DNA of 64,000 bases from Harpalus rubripes (lineage: Eukaryota; Arthropoda; Insecta; Coleoptera; Carabidae). The stretch spans positions 625,001 through 689,000 of the forward strand of contig OY720448.1 in assembly GCA_963082715.1 (NCBI GenBank), written 5' to 3'. Every line of letters starts with the position of its first letter. The stretch's first letter is position 1. The notes beneath the pieces are model-generated. The model made no database searches. It was given only the letters and a program-made list of their open reading frames with translations, and was not told the origin of the DNA. This document shows, one piece after another, positions 11,456 through 21,985 of the stretch. The translations under genes and the position numbers were made by a program.

Positions 11456-12511
11456 AATCTGATGTGGCCAGCACATTACCTTCCGTCAGTTTTAAGTATT
11501 TTGTACAAATTCCATACAGAAAGTTTCTAGGAAAAGATCCTATATTTCCAGTAATATTATATCACAAATATACTGTCAATTTCACTTGACACTGACACAT
11601 TTCTATCAGAATATTCTTTAGCAGTTGTTTCCAGAGTTATAGTATAGCTGGCTAATACATATATATATTTAATTTCTTTATAATTCTTACCTTCCGTCAC
11701 TTTTAGGCAAGGAAGGTTTTGTCTTTGGTCAAAAAATTCGATGACGAGTTTTTAATCAATAAGCACGTTTTAGGGTCCCTAAAATAGGATTTTACTATTT
11801 TTAAGATGATGTGTGTGCGTATGTGTGTGTGTATATGTGTGTATGTGAGTATGTGTGTGTATATATGTGTGTATGTGAGTATGTGTGTGTATGTGTGTGT
11901 ATATGTGTGTATGTGAGTATGTGTATATGTGTGTATGTGTGTGTGTGAATTAAAAAATTATAAAGCAATTAAATTTGATAAAATAGCCAGCTATGGAAAC
12001 AGCTACTATATTAAGATAATTCTCATTGAAAGATGTCAGTATCAAGTGCAATTGACATAGTACGTTTGTCTTATAATTTTACTGGAAATGTAAGATCTTT
12101 TACTAGAAACTCTCTTTATGGAATTTGTATAACTGCCGGAAAACAATGTAAAAGAAATATAATCTTTTGAACTTTATACAAAATACATATAACCTACGGA
12201 AGGAAATGTGCTGGCCACATCAGATTTTTTAACTCTATATCCATTTAATATGATGTATAAAATACATTCAAATCCTATAGAGAATAAAATATTCTTTAAT
12301 ATTTATAATAATATTAAATGTAAAAAAAATTATTTAACATGGTTTCTTAAAGTAAAACTGGTCAAATTTTCAAAATAAGATTCTTCCGTTTGACCAATTA
12401 TAACCAAAATCTAATCAGCTCTTCATATGGATGTAACGGAGAAGAATACGAAAGAATTATAATTTTTTGAATTGTAGTATTAGAGCAGGCGAAAATTTTA
12501 TCACATACACA

Positions 12512-12566
<55 letters not shown>
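11456..12566 (+). mobile_element. family A element split by another (A2)
   Basis: The left half (TCTGATGTGGCCAGCACATT to TTTCTTTATAATT, about 11685) and right half (AACTCTATATCC from 12231 to the CA tract at 12502-12566) reconstitute an A element once 11686-12230 is removed. It stops at the microsatellite, where unrelated sequence (CCCAATAGCTCGGGCG) begins, so the hairpin end is lost. Confidence 0.7.
11686..12230 (-). mobile_element. family A element nested in A2 (A3)
   Basis: Runs from the hairpin ACCTTCCGTCACTTTTAGGC through a TG/TATG tract (11810-11947) to GTGCTGGCCACATCAGATTT. Opposite in orientation to A2 and inserted in its T-run. Part of the body next to the microsatellite is deleted. 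Confidence 0.7.
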
Positions 12567-13094
12567 CCCAATAGCTCGGGCGTCACTTTTAAGACACCTC
12601 TATATCATGATTCAAAAAATAAACCAATAAATATACTCATCATTATAATTTTTGTGCATGCCATTTTCTGTCATTTCTTCTGGGAACCCTGATCAAAATA
12701 AACGTAATTAATCTACTTAGAGACATTCTTCTGGGAATCACCTGCAGACTTGCTCGTTATCAAACTGCTGAGCCATCATTGTCAGTTTATTCACCTAGAT
12801 CTAGACATACGTCAGATTCGCGCGATCGCCATTTTCTCCAAGACAATATAATCACTTATCACTTCATTGTACGGCTAATGTAAGGCGCTCGTGTTGGTTC
12901 TTCATTCATAATAACAACAAACATGTTCTGTAGTTTATAGTGAGGTATTCTACTAGTGTGGAGGGAAATGAGTGACAGGTTGTTTGAACTTGGGTAACAG
13001 ACAGGAAATGTGGCTAAGTGGAAGAGAATTTGCAGGGCATGGAGTTAATAAGGGCAAGTATAAATGTTCAAAGGTTTAATTATGTAGAAAATTG
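12567..13094. other. unassigned, apparently single-copy sequence
   Basis: Moderate GC in 12720-12920, not repeated in the window. No ORF over 60 codons, no splice-bounded exon seen. Confidence 0.4.
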
Positions 13095-13300
13095 TTCCGG
13101 TTAATTTACGGACATGGTCAAAAGCGAATACGATGAGGCAATACTTATTTGGACATTCACAAAACGAGCCCTAATAACTATATGTTTGGACATTCGAGGA
13201 TTTATTATAAATGATGACTGTTTATATTCATAATAACATTATTCAATATCAATTGTTGTTTCAAACATCTAAAGATAATAATATATTTTAAATCGTAGAA
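13095..13300. repeat. Tc1-like element end fragment
   Basis: GAGCCCTAATAACTATATGT followed by a TTGGACATTCGAGG block resembles 31430-31470 (GAACCCTAACAACTATATGT then TGGACACTTGG), which lies at the end of a decayed Tc1-like transposase. The match continues through ATATCAATTGTTGTT and CATCTAAAGATA. No coding remnant is visible here. Confidence 0.4.
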
Positions 13301-13360
13301 TTGGGCTTTAGGATCCAGAAGAAATTTATTTAAACTAAGAAAGAATTGTGAAAAATTCAT

Positions 13361-13435
13361 GGACCTCGCTGGGATTCGAACCCAGAGCCTTCCAATCGCT
13401 AGTCGGACGCTCTTACCATTGAGCCATGAGTTTCC
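13361..13435 (-). repeat. tRNA-Ala(AGC)-like SINE head or tRNA pseudogene
   Basis: On the - strand it has A-box-like TGGCTCAATGG, B-box GGTTCGAATCC, a perfect 5-bp T stem (CTGGG/CCCAG), a D stem GCTC/GAGC and an anticodon stem with loop CTAGCGA (AGC). The acceptor stem is mismatched (GGAAACTC against GAGGTCC), so a functional tRNA gene is unlikely. It may be the head of a SINE; no clear tail was identified. Confidence 0.55.
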
Positions 13436-13544
13436 GTTGAAGTCTATGAATCTTTCACAAGCCTTTTTACAAATCGTAACGAGTACACTCTCACAATTTG
13501 AGAGATGAATACTCAACGCTAACATCTACGAGTGTGACGGCTTA

Positions 13545-14122
13545 TGCTGGATTTTATACAGCGTAAGCCGTAACGTAACGTATCGTGCCGTAACGTAACG
13601 TAAAGAATAAATCAATGCATACATATGTGATAATTTATACAGAACTAAGCCGTAACGTGATGTACCGTGCCGTAACGTGTCGAAAACCAAAAGATCGCCA
13701 ACTTTTATCTTTCTACGTTACGGCACGGTACAGTACGTTGCGATATTACAAAAATTACTACTGCCCTGCACTATAGTCTGTTTTTGTGTGGCTAATTATG
13801 TCATAGTTGGGATTAATAAATTAAATGGAAATAAATATAAAAAAATACTACATTACAAATAGTCTGTCTTGTGTGACTTTGACTGACATGTGTCATGTGT
13901 CAAAGTATAGATTAATATATTGAATGGAAATATATATGAAATATACGGCATTGCGAATAAACTAACAAACCTAATAAAAACAAATCTGATGTACACTACA
14001 CTTGTATCGACAAAGCATTAGTATACTTTTACGAAAATGTACCGTAAAAGTTCTGTATAAAATAGCCTAGAAAAGTCTCGCGTTACAATACGTTACAATA
14101 CGCCACGGCACGTTACAAAATA
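13545..14122. mobile_element. CGTAACG-rich MITE, right end lost
   Basis: Left end TGCTGGATTTTATACAGCG preceded by TTA at 13542-13544, with CCGTAACGTAACG repeats, as in 3965-4551. The interior matches that copy in the opposite orientation. The right TIR is replaced by AT-rich sequence where family C starts, so the copy is truncated. Confidence 0.65.
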
Positions 14123-14124
14123 AT

Positions 14125-14445
14125 ATAATATTTACTGCACCCTTGGTAAGGGAGGTACAGGGATTGTGCTAAAAATCGTAAGATTTTGGTAAATGAGCAT
14201 GTTTTAACGTACCTAGAATCCAATTTTAACATTTTCATGACGATATGTGTGTGTATGTGTGTTTGTGTGTATGTGTGTATGTATGTGTGGATCCTTCACT
14301 CTAATTCAAATACTATAATTCAGAAAATTTTGAATTTTAATATGGAAAGAGGGCATTAAATTTTGGTATAAATCAGATAACCGGAAAAGGCACTTTACTT
14401 GAAGCTCAAAATAGTTTTTTTCGAATATACTTTTGTTATTTTTCG
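14125..14445 (+). mobile_element. family C fragment (C3)
   Basis: Contains the inner half of the C hairpin (CACCCTTGGTAAGGGAGGTA), CTAAAAATCGTAAG, a TGTG/TATG tract at 14245-14290 and the first part of the C body. It breaks off at the ATACTTTTGTTATTTTTCG block. Confidence 0.6.
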
Positions 14446-14756
14446 ATAAATTTTTGTCTAAGCAGCCATGGATTTATGACAAAAAAACAACGTATTTGTT
14501 TTTTTTTGCCATATATCCTTGGCTGCGTAGACAAAATGATCATAAAAACTGTAACTTTGTAATTAATTTTTACGTTTATATGAAGAGATAAAATAAATGT
14601 TTCACATGATTTAGATGCTGCATTTAAATCTCTATAACTTTTATTTGAAGTATTTTTGCATAAAATAATTAGGTGACGTTTGCGCAAAGAAAAATTGATT
14701 TCCCATGTTAAACTCCTATGTTTCACTTTTCGATTTAAACCCTGTACTTAGGTATG
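14446..14756. other. unassigned; one hairpin-forming pair
   Basis: TTTTTGTCTAAGCAGCCATGG and CCTTGGCTGCGTAGACAAAA form an inverted pair around 14450-14540. The rest has no recognised feature. The - strand ORF 14436-14726 has no domain. Confidence 0.35.
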
Positions 14757-14997
14757 TATAAAATTTAACGATTCACAAAAAAAATAAGCTAATCGTCATT
14801 TTTGGATTAGTGAGTTCTATTCTATCTATCTATTATTATCAAAAAAGGTAGTTATTGAATTAGATTAGACTTTATTTTAAGAAATACACTGCCAAAATTA
14901 GAGTAACATTCGCTAATCCAAAAATAAGGATTAGCTTAATATCTTTTGTGACTCGGGCTGTAAATGGCGGAGGTATTGTGCTGGCCACACCAGATAT
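14757..14997 (+). mobile_element. family D element (D2)
   Basis: Carries TTTTTGGATTAGTGAGTTC near its left side and CTAATCCAAAAATAAGGATT AG near its right, then GTAAATGGCGGAGGTATTGT and the terminal GCTGGCCACACCAGAT. Unlike D3 and D4 it has no SINE inside. Confidence 0.65.
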
Positions 14998-15007
14998 TTG
15001 TATATGT

Positions 15008-15100
15008 ATTTACATGTACATAAATCTTAACGGCATATTACCCCTGCTGGATGTGCCAATCTGCTTTGTACGCAGATACCGGGAATGATAATGACGTATT
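15008..15100 (-). repeat. SINE family 1, 3' fragment
   Basis: CGGCATATTACCC, GTGTGCCAATCTGC-like and TACGCAGATACCGG blocks correspond to the 3' part of the full copy at 33020-33278. The tRNA-like head is missing. Confidence 0.6.
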
Positions 15101-15993
15101 CGTACTATGAGAGCATTTACCAAACGTGAACTTAAAGCTGTTATTACTAATAAAGACAACGTAACCCAATATTGAATGATGAAATACTTGAACAACATAT
15201 TCAGTTTTTGTAAGTTTAAAATCTATATTTTAAATTAATCGACAAAAATTGTAGAAACTTCTCACCATTTGTGTACGAGTAGGTTTTATAATTTGTTGAT
15301 AATGTAAGTCGGCGGACCTATTATGAGCCTGTACTCTTAATCTGTATCTTAAAACATAATTTCGCGATTGCTCTAAAATATCTTCATGACATTTTAAGCA
15401 TAAAATAACTAATTATGAAACAGCTCTGTCCAAGACATATCTCCAACAAGAACAGAGTTATACACATTCTCTTTTGAGCAACAAAGATAGAGTTAGTTTC
15501 AGTGTCTTCAACTCCCGCCGACAATGTCAGAGCGCATTTCCTCCGCGTTATTAAATTTCACACATTATAAGCAACGGGACGGGCCTGTGACAAGTCATTT
15601 ACCCATTTACGTCTCTAGATGCTACACGTTACATACAGAGATGCTCGAGATGTGTACGACGACTACCTAGGCATGTTAAGAGAATTCAACCATGTATTAA
15701 TGATCTACATGAGAGCTGAATGTGAAGATAAATTTGAGCTGGTAGACGGGAATTTTATCTGTTTCATTTACACTTCATTTACTGGGAAAAGGAATGAAAG
15801 GATTACTATGTAATATATGTTGAACTATTAGAGTAAACTGGGAATAAGATGTCTGACAAATTTTTGATTACACATTATTTTGAGAATATGTTATCTAGTC
15901 AGGATTTAATTTTTTTCCGGTTTCAGGATATTAAGCCTTTTTTGGAAAATGTTTTTAAAATAAAAACTTGAAATGTCTTATTTATAATGTTCG
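15101..15993. other. unassigned sequence
   Basis: Includes a + strand ORF (15619-15813) without recognisable domain. 15430-15620 is slightly GC-richer and not repeated in the window. No element ends seen. Confidence 0.4.
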
Positions 15994-16152
15994 TTTTACC
16001 TTCCGTCAAACCTTTAGGTAAGGAAGGTATTGTTATTGGTCAAAAAATTCGATGGTGAGTTTTTAATGAATAAGCGCGTTTTAGAGTCCCCAATAATACG
16101 ATTTTACTATTTTTGCGATGATGTCTGTATGCCTTGTGTATGTATGTATGTA

Positions 16153-16202
<50 letters not shown>

Positions 16203-16612
16203 CGCGCGTGTGTGTGCGAGTGTGTGTGTGTGTGTCTGCGCGTGTGTGTGTGTGTGTGTGTGTAACGATTTTTCCCTCGACGACAACTCCAACACTACAA
16301 TTCTAAAAATTATAATTCTTTCGTATTCCTCTTCGTTACATCCATATAAAGAGCTGATTAGATTTTGGTTATAATTAGTCGATCGGAAGTACCCTCATTT
16401 GAAGATTATTAACAGTTTTTCTTGAAAAAACTATGTTAAATATCATTTTTTCACATTTAATATTATTATAAATATTAAAGAATATTTTATTCCTTATACG
16501 ATTTGATTACATGTACCTCATATTCAATGGATATTGTTGAAAAAAAATCAAGAAATTTTATTTCATAAAGCAGTCAGCTATGCAAAAACACTGGAAACAG
16601 TTAATAATTTTA
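15994..16612 (-). mobile_element. family A element, reverse, one end lost (A4)
   Basis: Starts TTTTACCTTCCGTCAAACC, hairpin partner TTTAGGTAAGGAAGGTATTG, then GATGATGTCTGTATG, a TG microsatellite (about 16140-16262) and the A body. The GTGGCCAGC terminus is absent, replaced by SINE-bearing sequence. Confidence 0.75.
16140..16262. repeat. TG microsatellite with CG interruptions
   Basis: (TATG)n passes into (TG)n with TTCGCGCG and TGCGCG interruptions, within A4. Confidence 0.95.
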
Positions 16613-16642
16613 AAAAAATGTTATGTATTTTGTAAATTTAAT

Positions 16643-16904
16643 GGGGTCTTGTGGCCGTGTGCCTGAGTGTCAGGTCGTGAATCTGGGGAACCGGGTTCGA
16701 TCCCGACCGACGCCAAATATTTTCAATTTTAAATGGCACAAAATTGACCCCTGTGGTGCACTCTCCACGTCAGCAATGAGTGCCCGTGAGGTAACGTCTG
16801 GTAAGCGCCCGTACGGTACAAATATTTCATCATTATCGATACCTGTAAAGCAGATTGGCACACCCAGCAATGGGTAATAAGCCGTGATTTATTTATTTAT
16901 TTTA
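16643..16904 (+). repeat. SINE family 1, full-length copy
   Basis: tRNA-related head (GGGGTCTTGTGGCCGTGTGC ... B-box GGGTTCGATCCCGA), then a conserved body (GGCACAAAATTGACCCCTG, GCAATGAGTGCCCGTGAGG, AGATTGGCACACCCAGCAAT) and a (TTTA)n tail. Other copies: 29265, 33020, 55045, 56537, 62333. ORFs across it on both strands are repeat translations. Confidence 0.85.
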
Positions 16905-17049
16905 TGACTCGGGTTGTAAGCGGCGGGAGGTATTGTGATGGCCACATCTTCAAATGAGGGTACTTCCGGTTGTCCAGTTACAACCAAAATCTAATCAGCT
17001 CTTCATATGGATGTACACACACACACACACACACACACGCACGCACGCA

Positions 17050-17088
<39 letters not shown>

Positions 17089-17125
17089 CCGCACATACCC
17101 ATATATACACATACACATATACACA
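16905..17125. repeat. chimeric D/A fragments ending in a CA microsatellite
   Basis: A short D end (TGACTCGGGTTGTAAGCGGC GGGAGG) joins an A internal segment (TACTTCCGGTTGTCCAGTTA ... CTCTTCATATGGATGT), then CA repeats at 17014-17125. On the far side of the microsatellite family C begins, so the tract marks an A-to-C switch. Confidence 0.65.
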
Positions 17126-17705
17126 AGTTACTAATATTATTTTGAAATGATTAGTTCTTTGATAGTGACATTTATCTATCAGTTACATATATTTGAATAA
17201 CTTATATAAATTATTTGTTTAAAGCGTAGGCTCTGTGATTTAAATTATATATAATTTTACAAATTTATCCATAAAATATATAGAAAAAGTATTAATGCAT
17301 ATCTATAGAAAATTTAATAATCTTTAATTTTTATAATAACATTAATCTCGAAAAAATAACATTTAAAGGTATTTTTCGAAGAAAAACTATTTAGAGCTTC
17401 TAGTAAAGTGTCGTTTCCGGTTATCCGATTTTCACCAAAATCTAATGGGCTCTTTCCATTACAGAAAAAGTTTGAAATACAAGGTTTCAAAATTTTCTGA
17501 ATGATAGTATTTGACTTAGAGTGGAGGATCCACACATACACACATACACACGTACACACATGCACACATGCACACAGACATCATCGTGAAAATGTTAAAA
17601 TTGGATTCTAGGGACCTTAAAACGTGCTCATTTATCAAAATCTCGATATGCGATTTTTAGCACGATCCCTGTACCTTCCTTACCAAGGGTAGCGGGAGGT
17701 AAAAA
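17126..17705 (-). mobile_element. family C element, reverse (C4)
   Basis: C body followed by a CACATACACA tract (about 17530-17578), ACATCATCGTGAAAATG, TTTTTAGCACGATCCC and the hairpin end TACCAAGGGTAGCGGGAGGT. Its end lies 48 bp before the acceptor-bounded exon at 17754. Confidence 0.75.
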
Positions 17706-17753
17706 CATGTATTGAAAGCTATCAATTCTAATTCCCATTTTTCTCGTTTCAGG

Positions 17754-17802
17754 TGGGGTGTATAATGCGCCTGAAATGATGAACTAGTCTAGTGGGTCTG
17801 GG
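17754..17802 (+). promoter_or_regulatory. 5'-UTR part of first coding exon, with two tiny uORFs
   Basis: A strong acceptor (pyrimidine-rich tract ending CTCGTTTCAG at 17744-17753) places the exon start at 17754, so a non-coding exon must lie upstream. The 49-nt leader has two upstream ATGs: 17765-17779 (4 codons plus TGA) and 17776-17787 (3 codons plus TAG). Both stop before the main ATG. If transcribed they could reduce initiation at 17803. The exon start is inferred from sequence only. Confidence 0.5.
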
Positions 17803-18011
17803 ATGACTCGTTGGCACCGCTGTCGTCGCCGCCATACGTGGCCGACTGTGTGCCTGCTGTTTTCCGCTCTTCTGCTGCTCGTCGTGCCTTTGGCAGCTCC
17901 TGCATCGCAGAAAGCCAAACGACGCCATCCCAACTGCGGTGGGAGGTTGACTGACATGTATGGGGTCATACAGACCCCTAATTTTCCAAACAGGTTTTCT
18001 CTGCCCATCAA
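17803..18011 (+). CDS. CUB-EGF protein, coding exon 1: signal peptide and CUB start
   Basis: Residues 1-69 plus two bases of codon 70. The basic N-terminus (residues 1-11) precedes a hydrophobic signal-peptide core at about 14-33 (VCLLFSALLLLVVPLAA), so the product is probably secreted or type I membrane. From Cys45 the sequence has the opening of a CUB domain: CGGRLTDMYGVIQTPNFPNR. The exon ends in ATCAA with a consensus donor GTAAGT at 18012; joining to 22839 makes Asn70 followed at once by Cys71, the partner expected for Cys45. The start codon is the only ATG giving a signal peptide in this frame. CUB domains (~110 residues) usually mediate extracellular protein binding. I do not recognise the specific gene. 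Confidence 0.85.
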
Positions 18012-18517
18012 GTAAGTTACAAATTGTGGTGTTAGGTTTATCAAAGACTTTCCCAAATTAATGCGAAAGATTCGCAACGGTAGCGATGGAGACAATGGGG
18101 CATGTGGCTGTAATCGAATTTCAAAATTATAATAAAAACTAAGCATTATTACGTGAATATAGTCGGATCGTGGACAGTGCCGGCCCGAGACTTTTGAGCG
18201 CCCCAGGCGAAAATTATAAATTGCGCCCCTCATTTATTACAATTTTGCTTATATTATATAGGTACAAAAATTAGTAAATAGGCAATTTGTGTCTATAACT
18301 CGCGAACAATCACAGAATCTTAATTTAAAGGAATTTTTTTGAAAACCAATTTTGGATATTTAAAATATAGATAATTTTTTCTTTTGGGTTCTACAGAGTC
18401 GCTTTATTTTTGTCTAATACAATATACTGGATTAGTCATAGGAGAGTTACTTTCAAAGTCCGTTGTGCAAACCGAAATACAATTTACAACAGCGTCTAGC
18501 TTCCTCCCTTAAAAAAA

Positions 18518-19020
18518 TCTGATGTGGCCTGCACATTACCTTCCGTCAGTTCTATGTATTTTATACAAATTCCATACAGAAAATTTGTAGTAAAAAATCC
18601 TATATTTCCAGTATAATTATAAGAAAAACACACTATGTCAATTTCACTTGACACTGACATCTTTCAATCAGAATTATCTTAATATTCTAGCTGCTTCCAT
18701 AGCTATGGCTACTTTATGAAATTTAATTTCTTTATAATTTTTTAACTCTTTATTTATTTAAATAAGTATAAAATGCAGTCAAATCGTATAGAGAATAAAA
18801 TATTCTTTAATATTTATATAATAACAGTAAATGAGAAAAAATGATATTTAACATAGTTTTTTCAAGAAAAACTGTTAAAATCTTCAAATGATAGTACTTC
18901 CGGTTGACCAGTTGTAACCAAAATCTAATCAGCTCTTCATATGGATACAACAAAGAAGAATACGAAAAAAATATAATTTTTGAAATTGTAGTTAGAGTTA
19001 TCGCAGACGAAAATTTTGTT

Positions 19021-19083
<63 letters not shown>

Positions 19084-19416
19084 TACATACATACATACAT
19101 ACATACATACATACATACATACATACATACATACATACATACATACATACATACATACATACATACATACATACATACATACGTACATACATACATACAT
19201 ACATACATACATACATACATACATACATACATACATACATACATACATACATACATACATACATACATACATACATACATACATACATACATACATACAT
19301 ACAGACATACAGACATCATCGTAAAAATAGTAAAACGTGCTTATTTATTAAAAACTCATCATCAAATTTTTTGACCAAAAACAATACCTTCTTTACCCAG
19401 AGGTGACGGAAGGTAA
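18518..19416 (+). mobile_element. family A element with expanded ACAT tract (A5)
   Basis: Both ends present: TCTGATGTGGCCTGCACATT ... and ACCTTCTTTACCCAGAGGTG ACGGAAGGTAAAA. Order: end, body, CTCTTCATATGGAT block, CA tract, ACAT tract, ACATCATCGTAAAAATAG, hairpin. About 900 bp, longer than A9 (727 bp) mainly because of the repeat. Confidence 0.85.
19018..19304. repeat. CA then (ACAT)n microsatellite, about 285 bp
   Basis: (CA)n to about 19070, then roughly 55 units of ACAT interrupted once by ACGT near 19182. Long apparent ORFs on both strands (YVCM and THIH repeats) are artefacts of the 4-bp repeat, which is open in all frames. Confidence 0.97.
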
Positions 19417-20092
19417 AAAATAGAATATATAATTCACGATTGCTTTGCCTGTCTAGTGATGGTTCTGTTACTGTCATTTTGATAATAAACAATTAAATAT
19501 GGTCTGTTGTCATTAGTATTTTTGGTTGCAAACATACGGACTTTCAAAATAACTCTTCCGTGACTAACTCTGTATATAGGGAAAGAAAAAATATTTCTCA
19601 GTGTAAGTATAAATACTTTTCGTTATTTTGCATTTCGGAAAATTTAATTTAACTCTTTAACGGTTCATCCTAGGTAAAAATTATAAGAAGAAAAATGTCA
19701 AAAACCAAAATATGTCACCTTTTTCCAAATTGGCGAGGGGCTTTTACACCAGTGAATTTTTCTGTACAGGATTCCGTATAAAAGCTTTTGTTGCAATATT
19801 TTATGTTGGGGGTATGATATGACAATGTTTTTAATTGATATAATCGCCAACGAATTTAACCTTTCTTCTTTCTTAGTATAACGTAAAAAAATATAAATAG
19901 GATTTAATTAATATAAGTTTGCTGCAACTGGAATTGTCAGCATTATGATTAATGCTACACACTGGACGAGTCAATAAACTTATAATTTGATTTTTAATTT
20001 ATTTTGCAAAAAATAGTCTCAAAAAATATCGCCCTAAAACCAATTTTGCCCTAGGCGGTCGTCTGGCTTGTCTGTAGCTTGGGCCGGCCCTG

Positions 20093-20839
20093 ATTTCGCG
20101 TACGTTTAGTCGACAATTTGGAAAAGCGAAAGTTTCGCTATGGCTGCGAATATTTCGAGTTGGTTTGGAAGAGCTTTAAAGCTCATTTCTGTAACTCTGT
20201 ATATTGTCTGCTGACTTGTCCGTATTTCTCAAGTTTATTTGTAAGGTCTTTCATCATTTTCCTTATTACTTCTACGGAAATTGCCCCGATTTCCTCTTAC
20301 ATTCCGATCTTAAGACCATTAATATTAAGAGGCTTATTTCGGCAAACATATTAGCTATTAAATACCCCTTAAGAAGTTACACGAAGGCACAAGCATGGCG
20401 ATTTAGAAAGCGAACATATAAGTAGTGAATATAAAAACAATAATTAAAACAGCAAACTTTAGTTTTCTCACTAATCTTTATAAAATATTCAAAACTATCT
20501 ACTTCCGACAATTTTCTTTCGAAGCGTAAATCATGTTACTCGTGGGTAATTTTAGTGTTTGTTAGAAATCGTTTCAGTCTGTCCTTTTATTCCTATAAAA
20601 CCCTTTCAGGGTTTCAGGCCTAGGGTTTGTAAATCAAAGTGTAGTGACAGATGATTACGAAAGCTACCCTTTGCCGTCTCTTACTATATATTCCACGTGA
20701 GTTACTTGCAAATTCTCTACCTAACAAGAGTTTCAAAAGATCTCAAGCTTTACAGAATAAAATAGACACTGCGAACTTTGAAATTTCTTACTAAGTTCCG
20801 TATATCGTCCAGAAACAAATGAAACAAAGTATTAAAAAA
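20093..20839. other. intronic sequence, no feature recognised
   Basis: Lies in intron 1. Contains short ORFs without domains (20118-20354, 20204-20425) and no element ends that I recognise. Confidence 0.4.
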
Positions 20840-20860
20840 TCTGATGTGGCCAGCACATTA

Positions 20861-21444
20861 TAGTATGACTAGCGAATGAAAGTTGACGTTTAAATTATTT
20901 AATAGATGTAGTTTCTTTTGACAACATTTCCCTATATTTGATTTGCAAAAAAGCTGACCCTTATGTATTCCGTTATAGAAGATTAGAATTGTACTCAATA
21001 CCAGGAGGCATTTAAACTGACCTTAGAAATAGGATTCAGGGATGTATTTAAAAAATTAATACCGCAAATTCTAGTTCGTTCGTCTCAGGTGTAAACACCT
21101 CGAGTCGGAATTACTGTTAGAGGAAATTAAAAATCTGTTTCATAGAATTTCCAAACTAAATAGTTTATAGATCAAAATATTTTGTTATAATCAACATAAA
21201 CGAATAATGTTTAAAATATTTTAAACGCACCCCTGTTTTGATATTCAGTTACCCTAGTCGGCCATTTATTTTCAACCAGACATAGTAATGTATTTCTGTG
21301 CTTTCCTAGTCCAGTATTTAAATAGGTTCATGCAAAAATTTCATAACTGAATATTTCGTACAATTCTATTCTTCTCTAGGGTTTCAAAAGAAACCACATC
21401 TATAAAATAATTTAAAGGTCAACTTTCATTCGCTAGTCATACCA
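20861..21444. mobile_element. MITE family F inserted in A6, TA duplication
   Basis: Inverted ends TAGTATGACTAGCGAATGAA and TGGTATGACTAGCGAATGAA (complemented) extend about 60 bp inward. TA at 20859-20860 and 21445-21446 is the duplication of the single TA in family A's CACATTACCTTCC. No ORF. TA duplication and long TIRs suggest a Tc1/mariner-type MITE. End fragments at 1168 and 52125. Confidence 0.85.
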
Positions 21445-21474
21445 TACCTTCCGTCAATTTTGCATTTTGTACAA

Positions 21475-21985
21475 ATACAGAATAGTATAATCTATAACTA
21501 GTATGGAATAGATAATTTTCGCGCGAGCAAAAAGTTTGTAGGCCGAGCCGTAGGCGAGGTCTACGGTATCGCGAGTGGCGGAAATACTATTCCATACGAG
21601 TTTTAGACTCTACTTTCTCTAACACTATTTAAAAAATATATTTTGCTCACTTGACATTTTGCAAAAAAATAATAAAATATTATTGGTATGTTATAAAAGC
21701 AATAATTTTTATTTAACTTACCATGTAAAAGCTTCAAAACGCGTAAAACAAGGCGTATAATAATGTTTTGTAATCATTTCTTTTATAATTTGACAGTTAA
21801 GGCAGTTGAGGTATCAAAATAAAAGAAACAAAGTGCCAAGCAAAGCCGTCTTGATTTTGAAAACAATTGCGTTTCCCATGTATTTTAAATGGGTGAATTA
21901 AAAAACTAGTGGTCTGTGACGTCCTATTACAGTTTTCAGTTATAGAATATATGAATTTCATAGTAGTGCTAGAGAAAGTACCTTA
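21475..21985. mobile_element. insertion G in A6, CpG-rich palindromic core
   Basis: Separates ATTTTGTACAAATA from the continuing family A sequence TTGTATGTATTTTATAG. The core has AGTATGGAATAG and CTATTCCATAC as an inverted pair around GGCCGAGCCGTAGGCGAGG. Exact termini and duplication unclear. No ORF. Confidence 0.6.

Larger units (their letters stand above)
18175..20092. mobile_element. hAT-like element with GGCCGGCCC ends, hosting A5
   Basis: Left end CAGTGCCGGCCCGAGAC followed by GCGCCCCAGGCGAAAA; right end, complemented, CAGGGCCGGCCCAAGC then CCGCCTAGGGCAAAA. CAG-G-type ends with GCGCCC motifs are typical of hAT non-autonomous elements. The expected 8-bp duplication is not apparent. No transposase is left. 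A5 (18518-19416) is inserted within it. Confidence 0.6.

Noticed and set aside
13361..13435. Functional tRNA-Ala(AGC) gene
   Set aside because: Acceptor stem does not pair cleanly and other tRNA-like sequences here belong to SINEs.
16623..16877. ORFs over SINE family 1 (also 33027-33278, 56553-56824)
   Set aside because: They read through SINE sequence on both strands; similar peptides recur only because the repeat recurs.
18807..19374. Long ORFs of 100-170 codons on both strands
   Set aside because: They translate the (ACAT)n/(CA)n microsatellite of A5; any such repeat is open in all frames.
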